Below, piece after piece: positions 22,916 to 34,543 of a DNA stretch of 64,000 nt. The notes under the pieces were generated by a model. That model searched no databases. It saw only the letters and a program-made list of their open reading frames with translations, and had not been told where the DNA came from. Each line of letters opens with the position of its first letter. Position 1 is the stretch's first letter. A program made the translations under genes and the position numbers. The DNA comes from Caprella mutica (taxonomy: Eukaryota; Arthropoda; Malacostraca; Amphipoda; Caprellidae). Where the stretch lies: assembly GCA_947561585.1 (NCBI GenBank), contig CANNZV010000331.1, positions 248,001 through 312,000 on the forward strand, given 5' to 3'.

Positions 22916-24747
22916 TGGACCAACTCAAACAATGAAAAGAGCAATGCAATCAATTGATTGAAATCTGGATTAGCGTCCAGTGAATAACTGCAAAAAATTA
23001 AGTATGAATGTTATTGTTATTTATGTTTTAATTAAGAATACATAATTCAATTGAAGAATTATATATCTGTTTGATTTATCATTAGTAATTATAATTATTA
23101 TGAATGAAGTTATGCGAGAGGGGAATTAGAACTATCAAAGCGAAATGAAATGAAGGGAATATGTGAGATTTATATTGTTAATCATAACATAATACATGAT
23201 GAAAAGCAACTCCAGTGCATCACAGTCACTGTTATTAAGCGATTAGGAACAAAACTTAGACTACTGAATTTAAATAACAAGATACTGAATTTAAATATTA
23301 TTAATTTATGCATAAATATGAAAACAGTCCATTATTCTGTCTGCCCGAATTCTTTGATAATGATAGAGAAAAATTAAAATTTTGTGGCAGTATTATCAAC
23401 AATTATTACTAAAACATTACATTTTAATATTACCCTAAAACAATTATACCGCATGCTTACTACTCAAAATCATATTGAATATTTAAGCATCAAATTTATA
23501 ACTAACCACTAATATATTTTCATATTTTACCTTCACATTAAATTGTGGATGAGTGAGGGAATAAAATTTATATATTATTATTTAATAAAGCAGATCACTT
23601 TGTTATTATATTTATAGAGTCATGTTGACCATTCACAGTCTCTAAACAGCAATAAAGTGTAGTATCATCGCTACCATTTGCCAATGAGTTCATCTCTCAC
23701 TTTAATATCCCTGTTCTCCATCACCATCAATCATATGATGGAGAGCATCGTACATCAAACTCATCAGCTGCGAGAAAATTATTAGAATTTGAGAAATAAA
23801 TTACTACTGCAGTGTAAAATTGAACACGTTAAAGTAACTGGATAAATAGTATATGGTTCAATTAGAGGAAAAACCTATTGTATTGATATAAAATAGTGCA
23901 TATCGTTAAAAATTGTCAAACCGTATACATGATACAGAGAAGATAATTGCAATGAAATGTATAAATTATCAGTTTATTTTGGACACAATAATAAGTTTGG
24001 CCGCAATAATCATAGATTGTTCTATAAATTAGCTATTATTATCCAAAGAGTAAGTAAATATTTCTATAGAAGCTGTAGCAATATAGCATGTCTACCTCAT
24101 CTGCTTCAATAATGTGGTTAACAAAAGCTTGAGTCTCTTCCGTAGATTAAAGTTATACTTTCTCGAGATATTTTGTCAAAGTGGCTAGGCAGGAGATAAC
24201 GTCACGCACGACTCTAGCATCTTACATTATTTGCATTATAATGGTACTTTGTATTAGATAGAATGTAAGGAAATTCTGGAAATTTAAAAACTACTTCATT
24301 TGTTTGGATTGAATACTATTTCATGTTCAAGTTATCGCCGAATTAATTTGGAATATTATCAGGTATACTAATTAAATATCACAACAGCGTTATTTCTTGT
24401 TTCAAAAGTGTTGGTTCGTGTTCAAATTTATATTAGAATTGTTCACTTTTTAACCCTTATGAATTTTAACGTGTGTTTTCCAAGCACATCTTTTTAAATT
24501 TCTTTATATCTTTCATGTCATTCCATTAAATTCTCCGGCCTTTATTGACTTTGCTCATGCATAAATATCAAATATATTGTTCTATTTGAAAGTAAAAGAA
24601 TATTTACGTATCGACGTAAATCCTCGTAAACCACGGAAATTAAGAAATTTATTGTAATGTAGTGACGTGTGGAAACGTAGAAATACATTTTGGTTAGCAT
24701 ACAAGCACACTTCTGTCCACGTTTCCGTGGAGTACACACACATGCAC
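22916..24747. other. A+T-rich filler, no gene seen
   Basis: Short frames without family resemblance. Near 24,600 a small perfect inverted repeat ATTTACGT-ATCG-ACGTAAAT precedes the larger hairpin. Confidence 0.5.
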
Positions 24748-24785
24748 GAGCTGTGATTGGGTCACACTCCACCCAATCACAGCTC
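24748..24785. repeat. Perfect 15-bp stem hairpin
   Basis: GAGCTGTGATTGGGT, loop CACACTCC, then ACCCAATCACAGCTC. This is a perfect stem in a locally G+C-richer patch (24,650-24,790). It contains inverted CCAAT boxes. It may be the core of a MITE or a structured RNA element; no partner copy is seen in the window. Confidence 0.8.
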
Positions 24786-26413
24786 TGCTCTTTAAGTTAC
24801 CAATGTCTTAAATACCTAGCTATGTATGTATTTATTTCACCTTATATGTTTAATACTTTCATTTGAATTTTGATGCACATTCATTTTGTATATATACAAG
24901 CAATTTGAAAAAAAACAGTACCGTAGGTTTACAAATGATGTATGTGTTTTTTAAATACATAGCCAAACCTTCCGATACATTCTGATAGTCAAACTCATTA
25001 GGGTTAGGAGAAACAGAAACTACGGAAAAAATAAGTTTTCGAATGATCCAATCATTTTAAATATCATAATTATAACTAATTTACAATAATAATTATAGAA
25101 GTGCATAGTATTTTGGATTCCAAAAACTGTATATAACTTCAATAATTTACGTTAAATGAAGTAAAGGAAAAAAAGATGATGTATTACGGTTGTCTTTTTT
25201 TCTGACTACAGACAATTATTAAGCAAATTTTATCAAAAACCTATTAAAAAAAAAACAGTTTTCAGCTCTGGAATATTTCTATCTTTTGTCTTGAACATAT
25301 TTTGGCTCACCGAGTTTACATTGGACAGTCTTTAGAATATTTGCATAAATATAAAGAAGAAATTTTATCCGATAAACTGCTTAGTCATTCATAATGGTAA
25401 CTCCGCCTAAAAATTCTGCATTTTGGAAGTCAAGAAGTTGCACCTCTCACAACAACGAGAATTTACGAGAATTGGAGAGATTGATGGGGTGCCATTTTCT
25501 TGCAAACAGACTGGGTATGATTGCGATAAAAAAAAATATTAAAGATATTTTGAGCATCTGTAGATAATTCTTCATAAAGAGGTCTTGATTGGAAGAGTAA
25601 CAAATGTAACCATAGGAAAAGACGCAGTATTTGAAAATTCTCTCTTATTAAGTTGGTGACATACGTCATGATGGGTCAATCAACTATTTTCTAAAGGTCA
25701 AATTGGCTCACGACCTTCAATTTCATTTTCCGAGTACCGAGAGTGTTAGTTTCTATTACCATTCCCTTGATATCATTAAAATTAGTAATTAAACCGATTG
25801 AGCAACAGCTAAAGGCTTATAGTAGTGAAGTGATTGATGGTAGATAAACTTCTCTCATCGGTGAATTAGTGTTGAAACGCGACTAAAGTTTCCAGAATGG
25901 TCGAATTAGAGTGTACGTATTAGGGGGAAAGTTTGTCCCTTTGAGTCGTAAATCAAATTTACTTTTTTTTTCTGAAGGTAAGGTTGTGATGCAGTTATCT
26001 TGAAAATAACAAAACTGAATATAATATATAGCTCCTGAATGAAAGAACTTACAAATTGAATAGATATAAAACAATCATCTGTTGAAATTATAATTGATAT
26101 TAACAAATTTTAAACACTAAACAAATATACATAAAAGTACAGCGTGGTTTGAAGTCACCGCAGGCTGACATCTCATTTCTAACTGGGATAACCCGTGATA
26201 TATCCCATTTTAACCATATTTAACCAAAATTTGATTACGTTATATTCCCCCCCCCCCCACCCCCACCATAAGCTATAATGAGTTGAAGTACATTGATATG
26301 ATTAGCAGTCAATAAGTACTAAACCTGCGATGCTATGATTAATTGGACTAATATCAGCTACAGGGCATTAGGCGAGAGATATACTAATTGGATATTGCAA
26401 ACGAGCTGTAATT
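24786..26413. other. A+T-rich filler with a poly-C tract
   Basis: Two overlapping minus-strand frames of 63 and 66 codons near 25,900-26,100 and one of 68 codons near 25,500 have no recognisable domain. A poly-C run at 26,247-26,267 is listed separately. Confidence 0.5.
26247..26267 (-). repeat. Poly-C/poly-G tract, potential G-quadruplex
   Basis: Twelve C, A, five C, A, two C on the plus strand. The minus strand therefore carries enough G-runs for an intramolecular quadruplex. It is an isolated G/C homopolymer in DNA of very low G+C. Confidence 0.7.
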
Positions 26414-26602
26414 GAAATATCCGCTCTCGCTATTCATTATATAATTCCATCACTTCATTTGGAATATCCGCTCTCGCTATTCATTACATAATTCCATCAC
26501 TTCATTTGAAACATCCGCTCTCGTTATTCATTACATAACTTCATCTCTTTATTTGGAATATCCACTCTCCCTATTCATTACATAATTTCATCACTTCATT
26601 TG
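26414..26602. repeat. 47-bp tandem repeat, 4 copies
   Basis: Unit AATATCCGCTCTCGCTATTC followed by ATTACATAATTCCATCACTT and CATTTGG. Copies drift in a few positions. The last codons of the neighbouring 152-codon minus-strand frame fall in the edge of the final unit. Confidence 0.85.
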
Positions 26603-27049
26603 GTTTCCAGCGTGTTGGTTTAGACTATAGAGGTACCTATCATGTAAGTACTTCGTTTGAGGGGCTTCACTGAAATAAAATTTTACTAATGAAAGTAGTG
26701 GCAATCTATGCAATAAATTATTTTCCTTCAAATAACTAAATACAGAAAGAAAATCTTCTTTCTTCTTCAATGTTACAATTTTATTGTACATACCCAGAGA
26801 GTTAGATATTATGGGGACAAGTTTCAATTTCTTGAGGTAATCTTTCAGAAATTTGTTCAAAAATAAATATTGATTGCACCAAAGCAAGCGTAAGTTATAT
26901 TTTTCTATCTTCGAGCAATAAGATGAGTTTAAGATGTAAATACTTTCCACTGCAAGAACTTTATCAGTCAAAGGCACGTACCTCATCAGTTTGGGAGCAA
27001 TATCGGAAATTGTCGTAAATTTATTCATTGGAAACTGTTCTTCATTCAT
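26591..27049 (-). CDS. Unrecognised 152-codon open frame
   Basis: I do not recognise this protein. The frame begins at an ATG with an in-frame TAA 18 bases upstream, so it is self-contained rather than the middle of an exon. The product would be about 152 residues, Leu-, Lys- and Asn-rich and mixed hydrophilic, with no clear signal peptide or membrane segment. Residues such as YLFLNKFLKDYLKKLKLVPI suggest helices. It is the longest open frame here not explained by a tandem repeat or transposase. With about 8% of random codons expected to be stops at this base composition, such a length is unlikely, though not impossible, by chance. The stop lies at the edge of the 47-bp array. It could be a small intronless gene, a retrocopy, a decayed viral or transposon gene, or chance. 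Confidence 0.4.
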   Translation of the reverse strand: MNEEQFPMNKFTTISDIAPKLMRYVPLTDKVLAVESIYILNSSYCSKIEKYNLRLLWCNQYLFLNKFLKDYLKKLKLVPIISNSLGMYNKIVTLKKKEDFLSVFSYLKENNLLHRLPLLSLVKFYFSEAPQTKYLHDRYLYSLNQHAGNQMK

Positions 27050-27882
27050 TAGAAATTGCTTGGATTAGTTATTTTCTTGTGTTTCTAAGTTACTTACACC
27101 AAACTTCCAAAGTATATACAAAATTACTCAAGCTATTAAAGTAAATACGATTAATTGATTATTTACAGAATTAAAAAAATGTTTTCAAGTACATTTCATC
27201 ATTAAATCACCACATTTTCAGAAATTTCCGAGTTTGTTTTTGTAATGTGACCATGTTATCCAACTAAAATTTTGCAATATGAAATATTTCTGAAGGTTTA
27301 ACGCAGGAAATATGTATGATGTCTAATGAATTTAGCAAAGACTTTGAAGTCATGAGTATAAAATACAACAAGGAATAAATTTCCTATATATTAAATGGAT
27401 ATTTGTGAAGCTTTCATATTTGATAGTTTCGTCAACTAGAATTTTAATATCATTACATTTTTGTAAGCTTATTTAATAAATACGTATCAGAGCCAAAAAT
27501 TGAACTTTACAATTCAGCTTGTCTTTAATCTGATGAATATAGAAGAGAAACGATTTTCTCTATGTTTGATGGAAATTAAATCATCTAAGAAATCTCAGAC
27601 AATATACTTGATGTTGAAGAACTTGCTCTTATATAAAAGAATAACATTGATAATTCGAATGAATTCTTACTGTCCCAATGATTTTAATCATTGTTAAAGT
27701 AAAAGTACAGCTTATTTAAATTCAGTTACAATTGAAAAAAGTAACTTGCTCGAAGATAATAAATTTGATTATCAGCAACCTTAAATATTACCCAAACCTT
27801 AACCTGAAAAAGTGTGCTACTTTTACCATAAATGAATACCTGTATTGTAGGAGATATAAATCTATTTGAAATAATCTATTTG
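27050..27882. other. A+T-rich filler, no gene seen
   Basis: One 65-codon plus-strand frame, judged fortuitous. No repeats detected. Confidence 0.5.
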
Positions 27883-28447
27883 ACTGGCGCGCACGTGCCA
27901 GTCCTCAGTAAAGCTGTTATAAAATCTTAACAAATTAACTTCTCGACATTTCGTCATCAAAAATATCTTCATTAGATATTTGCACATCTATCGGTAAACG
28001 ACAAAGAATAATTATCTTTTAAAAATTAAATTAACAAGCATAGATAAGAAACAAATATTTCTTAGGTTTTCTAACTATTTTTGCAAAAGTCATTTTCGCC
28101 ATCCATAAGTAATATCCTTATAACATTCACCAAAATGAATAGAACTAAATGAAAATTTAACTGTGGATTGAGATGGGTCCGAAAAAGATACCAAAGAGAA
28201 ACACGTGCCTTTAATAATTTTTAAAATACAAAACTTAAAGTTGTGTTTCGAGTTTTTTTTAGACAACCCTGTATGATGTATATTTAAATAAATGCTCATA
28301 ATATGAGTACCTTGCATTTGCCACCTCCTTTTTTTATAATCGTATGTAATTATTTAGACGAAAAAAGTCATAAAAAGACTGTTTCCAAATCGGTTTGGAA
28401 ATAAAAATATTATTATTTTTTCAAGAGGACTGGTCAGCCAGGACCAG
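27883..28447. mobile_element. Candidate MITE with hairpin termini
   Basis: The left end contains ACTGGC-GCGCACGT-GCCAGT followed by CCTCA; the right end contains CTGGTC-AGCCAG-GACCAG preceded by GAGGA. The two ends are inverted with respect to CCAGTCCTC/GAGGACTGG (27,898-27,906 and 28,425-28,433). Each terminus is itself a small palindrome. A third end of this type is at 34,390. No coding capacity and no target duplication identified, so the outer limits are approximate. Confidence 0.5.
28382..28401. repeat. Perfect 8-bp stem hairpin
   Basis: TTTCCAAA-TCGG-TTTGGAAA, just inside the right end of the candidate MITE. Confidence 0.65.
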
Positions 28448-28958
28448 ACCCTAGGTTATTACGGTTAAGAAAAGAAAAAAACTAGAAAAGGTCTAGCTCT
28501 GATAAAAAGTATAAATTATGTAATTATAACCATTCTCTCAAATATTTTGGTTAAATTCCAGAGCATAATAATTCTAGTTTAGTCTACAACAGAGTGCTAC
28601 TGAATGAAGATAAACTTCGAAGAAAACCAAACCCCCACACCATTGCTGTCTAATTTGTTATTAAGCTTCGCATCCCCAGGACTCAGTCTCATTCAATCAG
28701 GTAATGGTTACCTTAGACTTACCTGCAGGTAATTTGTAGACCCTATTCCACTCACCTTATTATGCAGAATAATCTATTTCACGATACCTTGGAAAATGTG
28801 AAGTGAACGGTGAGAAGAAGGGAATGTATAGTTCTGAATGTATAAATATAATTAATATTCTAACTTACAGAAGCAATACAGTTTAATTGAATGGATAGTA
28901 TTATGTTATTCATTTCCAATACTTAAGAAATAGTCACGTAACACTGTTTCCCGGGATA
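28448..28958. other. Filler, no gene seen
   Basis: Slightly richer in G+C than its surroundings near 28,600-28,760. No frame, domain or repeat partner found. Confidence 0.45.
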
Positions 28959-29055
28959 ACATTGCTCGAATATTGTTATCAAATTGCCCAAGTATGCTGA
29001 CAACATCGGTCAAATATTGTTATTTAATTGCTCGAATATGCTTACAACATTGCTT
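28959..29055. repeat. Degenerate 22-24-bp tandem repeat (related to 29.7-29.9 kb)
   Basis: About four units of the type ACATTGCTCGAATATTGTTA. The unit resembles that of the array 0.7 kb downstream (ACATTGTCCCAATATTCTTA). Confidence 0.6.
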
Positions 29056-29726
29056 ATATTAGAACTATTCTGCCTGAGAAACATTGCTACCTGATATATC
29101 CTACTTTGCAATTTGATTAATTAACTTATCTATAAACTAGGGAAGAATAAAAGAATAATCATTCACATTATTCATTAGTTCATGCAGAGATGAGAGACAA
29201 AATAATTTGTATTAAAATGAATATCTAGATAAGGAATCAATGTATTAGATCTAATAAATCAATTGAAAATAGGAAGAAGAAACACAAACTTTTCTATTGG
29301 CAATCGGTAGAAAGTTTGGCTCTTATATAAATCCCAAAGAGTCGAGAGTAGGAAAAGAGATGTTAGAGAGTCATTTAATTTTGATTAGATTACTTCCGAA
29401 TTGAAACTTAAATGTGTTAAATCTGTAGGTATATCCGTACATACTTCTAATAAAATTAATATTACCTTTCCTTTGACTAAGTTGAAATTAGGTACTGTAG
29501 ATTAATTTTGGGCCTCATCCTATGGTACATTTTCTGACAATACCATGTACATATTAATGCTTTTCCCAGTTGTATGCAAATATAATTAAAGTATTTCGGT
29601 GAAAGTGAAAGAAGTGGCTATTTTTGTTACAAGAAAATCCATCGTTCCAAATTTTGATTTAACCGTAATTATGGACTAAATATTGACACTATCTGCTTAT
29701 CGTTCAAGGTTTTTTTTTTCTTTATT
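29056..29726. other. A+T-rich filler, no gene seen
   Basis: No recognisable frame or repeat between the two related arrays. Confidence 0.45.
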
Positions 29727-29935
29727 CAGCATTGTTCCAATATCCTTTACGGGCCACAATTCCGTTTTGAGAAAACATTGTCCGATTATCATTTAAACAT
29801 CGTCCCAATTTTCTTACGCATTGTCCCGATATTCTTACATCATCGTCCTAGAATTCTTGCAACATTGTCCCAATATTCTTACAGCATCGTCACAATATCC
29901 TTACAACATTGTCCCAATATTCTTACAATGTTGCC
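29727..29935. repeat. 24-bp tandem repeat, about 8 copies
   Basis: Unit ACATTGTCCCAATATTCTTA plus CAAC. Six units are well preserved and the upstream ones (29,727-29,790) are degenerate. An 84-codon frame across it is a repeat by-product. Confidence 0.8.
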
Positions 29936-32900
29936 TTTAGAATCAATATTACTCCTTGAGATTAGATATAAGATAATCGAATCACTATCTTCATCTACAG
30001 ATCTCTTTCCAAATCTAACCACCAATGGATGAAGAGATGATTTTTCTCTACCATTTGGTCTGTCTTTCGTTTTGCAGTTTCAGAGAAGGTCAGAATCTCA
30101 AATTTTCAGGCTCATTTCATCAAATTTCAGATTTGCCATAAACTCAAATTTTAATGGAAGATTTTGATTTCCTTACTGTTGAGTGTATATTTTGATTTAT
30201 AAATGCAATGAATAAAACAGGAGCAATAATTTATTTTCTACTATTAATATTAAGATTATTATAATTTAAATAAGATTTAGCGCTTGAAATTAAAATAGTA
30301 TATTTGTTTACTTCAAATAAATATAATATCCAAAGCAACTGAAGTTAATGGGGCCCATGTTGGCACTAGGTTTGCACATCGTATTGGTACTGTGCGTTTT
30401 TTTGCAAAAATGGCCATCACGGTTCAGCATGGTCTGTTATGTTGAAACGATCTTGGTACAAGATGTTGCCGGTACGTATGTTAATCAAGTTTTAGCGAAA
30501 TATATTGTTTAAATGACAATTCAAGGAGATAGATTCGCCACATTGAACCAACCTTCTCCCAAGGTAACATTCCATGAGAATGGAAAACCATATTGGCTCC
30601 ATGCAATTTCTAGGCAACTTTTCAGTCTACCATTTCTTACTCATTTAACCATCTAGTGCCCATGTTGGCACAATGTGTCATGATTGGTTGGGATCAAACA
30701 TGAGATTACAGTTTCAGTCATATCACCTTACATATTGTTACAACCGAAGAAAATAATATCAAATTATATCTAGGATAACGAATTACACCACGACACGTAG
30801 AGAAATATTATCTCCCGTTCTTTGTTATGTTTCATTTAAATTACATTAATTGTGAGGATATAAAACACATTCAATCAGTGCCAGTTAGTAAACTGAGACC
30901 AGCTTTAATAACGACATTTATTGGTCTACATATTAGTTGATAACATGCTATTAGCGTATTAAATGTTTTTATTACAGACTATTGACATGGGAATCTCTTA
31001 TATGTAAATATTGAATAATAATTTTCACGCACGAAATTTTATTTAGTGATAGTTTTGGATTTGATTCAATCTGAGATATTAGATTATTCATTATGAAAAT
31101 ATTTTCAAAATTAGTTATACCATAAAATTAATGTATTAATTTTATTCGAATTGTAAAATTATAATTTTGCTGAGTGTGAATTTTTTTACAGACTTGTTTA
31201 CACACATCAGTGTTCTATCCGTGACGTGTTCTTTCAGTGTTTCAGTGTCCTTGAATTATATATAAAAATTCTGCTAAAGTATGGCACTAACTCTGACTGG
31301 TGTGAGCGTGTCGGTTGAATTTAAAATAATGATTTATTTTTTTACGTGCACTGCAGAACTGAGGAGAAACGCCAAGGATATAAAAGTAATGTGCGTGAAC
31401 AAGCCTATATAATTTAAATGACAATCAATTGTGTTTTGTTTCAGTGAGCCTCGTATCACATGCATAAATACTATATTTATTACCAAACATTGCAACTCAT
31501 AGTGAATATTCCATTTGTGACAGAAATGTTGTATCTCATTGCAGTGTGTTTCATATGTCCAATTAACATCGTAAAGACATCATGAATATTCACCTTTTGA
31601 ACTTCTATCTTACAAACACGAAACAAAACCAATATGACAGAACTTGTGGCCGAAATTCTTAATGTGAAATCTGTAATCTTCCTTTGACTATTTCCAGTCG
31701 AATGTACTTTTTATTTGATATTTGTATCCTATAAATACAAATTAAATGAAGTTTATGAAGTTATGTCCCACCATATTTCCTAGGTCCAATAAACGATTAT
31801 CATTGTATCTGAGTATTAAAATCAATTTTTTAAATCTTCGTATACATATGTATAAATTCTATAAAATCAAACCTAAAAATTAACTTATACACAAATTAGC
31901 AGGGAGAAAGAATCTAAATTTATAATTTATACGACTGTAAATAACACCCTCGAAAAGTTAATAAATGCTCAGTGCTCACTTTGGTGTAATTTTATTTGTT
32001 TCTACTGCAATCAACCATATATTTTTCTTCAAAAAATTTCCATTTAACTTCCCAATACTCTGTTATCTTCCGTTACCTTCCCACGATAAACATTTTTCTA
32101 ATTAAAGATTCGAAAAATGGACTGAGCGCTACGAGAAACTTCGGAAAATTAGTTGGAATGGAATTCGAATTACTTTGTTCGAATGAAAGATATAAGAGCT
32201 ACTGCCTATTTACTCCTAATATTGAAATAATTAGGCCTAACATTCATATAATGAAATACTCAATACTCTTATTAACTATATTTTTTAGGAGCTTTGTTCA
32301 TTTTCTTTTTTAATTTTTCTTTTCAAGAAATTTTAGATTTGAATAGAATGACAGATATCAGTTTTAATATATTAATAACTTACTTATATACTATACGGAA
32401 ACTGTGATAATATCCTAAATATTATTCACTAATTTTGTGTATAACGTAATTTAATTGTTTATACCCAGCCTTAAGATTCCTCATTATTTTTTGTTATATT
32501 GTATTGTTTCATAGTGTAGTTACGAACATTATTAACATCAAAAATGTCATCTTTACTAATTATTATTCCAATAATTAAATAAACGGTTTATATCAAATAT
32601 AATTATACTTTGATCAAACTCTTGCTCATCCTTTTTATTTCTAATCTGACCAACTCTTTGATCTTCATTACTAATTAATTCATCGAATCATAAAATAATA
32701 AAATGTGTCACGAGTGAACTGCAAATATCAAAGGCAGATTTAGGTCATAATATTTTGACTTAATTTAAGTTAGGTTATTATGTTGAAAGAAAAACTAACT
32801 GTTATTGAATATGCATTATATGACCGACTAATTAATGAGATATGTTATGAACATATGACTAGGGTATTGTCTGAGTTATTGGACACTCACTGTACTCGGA

Positions 32901-33840
32901 CTCTGGGTATCAAAATAGATCATGATAAGCGAAAAAAAAAAACAATTATCAAAGGTCAGATTGGTTCACAACATACCCCAATGTCAACTTTTTGAGTTCT
33001 AAAAGTTTCAAAATATTGATTGCACCGTTCTCATTTGTCCGTTGGTCCATTGTTATCTTAGAGAACAGATTAACAGTTTTGAAGTATTAATTTTTTTAGG
33101 GTTCGTTTATTTCCCGCCAAATGTCAGTTAGCATACTTAAAATTATTGCATTTTATATCGCATCTAATAAAAAAAAAGAAATATATATAATATATATTAA
33201 ACAGATCATATAACACAAATAAGAAAGTTCCTAATATACATCTATACATATTGCTTTGTTCACTTCCTTTTATTTTATTTCTCAGTTCACCAATAAAAAT
33301 ATTAATCACACTAAACACTTACCAGCCCTTCTTTTTTCTCAGTTAAATTGACTGTTTTTTGATGATCTCGATATTCTTTGATCAGTGAAACTTTATTGAA
33401 TTTACCCCGAGATAAAATATATACTGAGTAGCTTGATTTTAAAATTACATTACTAATTTGATTGCAATTAGCTAATTTATTTAATGTTTTGAAAGACAAA
33501 GTCGAGTTTAATTGATCAGGATATGAAACTTTTTAAAAAAAAAAGAGAAAATGTATTGCATAATTTAATCGAAAATGCAAAACATCTTGGTGAACATTCA
33601 AAACTAAATAACTAATAATTAATTCGAGTAAGTTATAATCGTGTGTAGAATAAATAATCATGAAATTTCATGGAACATACTAAATAATTACAAAAGGTTT
33701 AAAAAAATACCTGGGGTTCATAATGAACCTTTCTCCTATACTATTTAGTTGTCATTTATGAAAAATGTGAAATATTTCAACAACAAAAGCCGTAAACTTA
33801 ATTGTATATATTCCATATATTCTGCTGAATTCTCTATTAT
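29936..33840. other. A+T-rich filler with one spaced direct repeat
   Basis: No convincing gene. GCCCATGTTGGCAC occurs at about 30,353 and again at about 30,658, direct and 305 bp apart. Frames at 31,996-32,313 (105 codons) and 32,780-32,995 (71 codons) have no recognisable domain and low-complexity character. Their status is unknown, probably chance. Confidence 0.5.
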
Positions 33841-34107
33841 TGTGTAACATTATTCACTGTACGCATTCACATGGGTAACGTTATTCACTCTACACATTCA
33901 CATCTGTATCATTATTCACTCTACACATTCACATGTTTAGCATTATTCACCGCACATATTCACATGTGTAACATTATCCACTTTACACATTCACATGTGT
34001 AACATTATTCACCGCACACATTCACATGTGTAACATTATTCACCGCACACATTCACATGTGTAACATTATTCACCACACACATTCACATGTGTAACATTA
34101 TTCACAT
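33841..34107. repeat. 31-bp tandem repeat, about 8-9 copies
   Basis: Unit GTGTAACATTATTCACCGCA followed by CACATTCACAT. The downstream copies are nearly identical and the upstream ones diverged, a polarity typical of recent expansion at one edge. Confidence 0.9.
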
Positions 34108-34543
34108 TTCATAGAGCTGAGGTTCCAAACAAATACCATCTCTCTCCCTTCATTCTTACGATCAGATTTACGTCAGAAAACTGTCTCAGAGTCACATTTA
34201 GAGAAATGTTTTTATTTATCTCTCCAGTATGGTGAATTGTAGCGTATTTACATATGTGATTTATGATGGATAAATATTATATTGGATGTGGTAAAGTATC
34301 ACTGAAATGATTAAACGGTGGGAAGATAATATCGAAATTATTGTAATATTATTCGTTACATAGTTTTTGAATCCTTAGTAACCTTGCAGCTGGCGCCGGT
34401 GCACCAGTCCTCAAGAAGAAATAATATTAATGATTAATTTCAAACCAATATGATAGTTGTCTTTTAATGAATTATACTTTCAATTAATTACTTACAATTA
34501 ATGGTGAGGTACTCACATTTCGAGAATTTGTTCTAATATAACG
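34108..34543. other. Filler with a lone MITE end
   Basis: Holds CTGGCGCCGGTGCACCAGTC at 34,390-34,409, followed by CTCAAGAAGAAATAATATT. This matches the inward-read right end of the 27.9-28.4-kb MITE. Otherwise no gene or repeat seen. Confidence 0.5.

Noticed and set aside
25690..33000. Similarity between AAAGGTCAAATTGGCTCACG (25.69 kb) and AAAGGTCAGATTGGTTCACA (32.95 kb)
   Set aside because: About 25 bp with several mismatches; not enough to define a family.
33841..34107. CRISPR-like array
   Set aside because: The 31-bp units are contiguous with no unique spacers: a plain tandem repeat in eukaryotic DNA.
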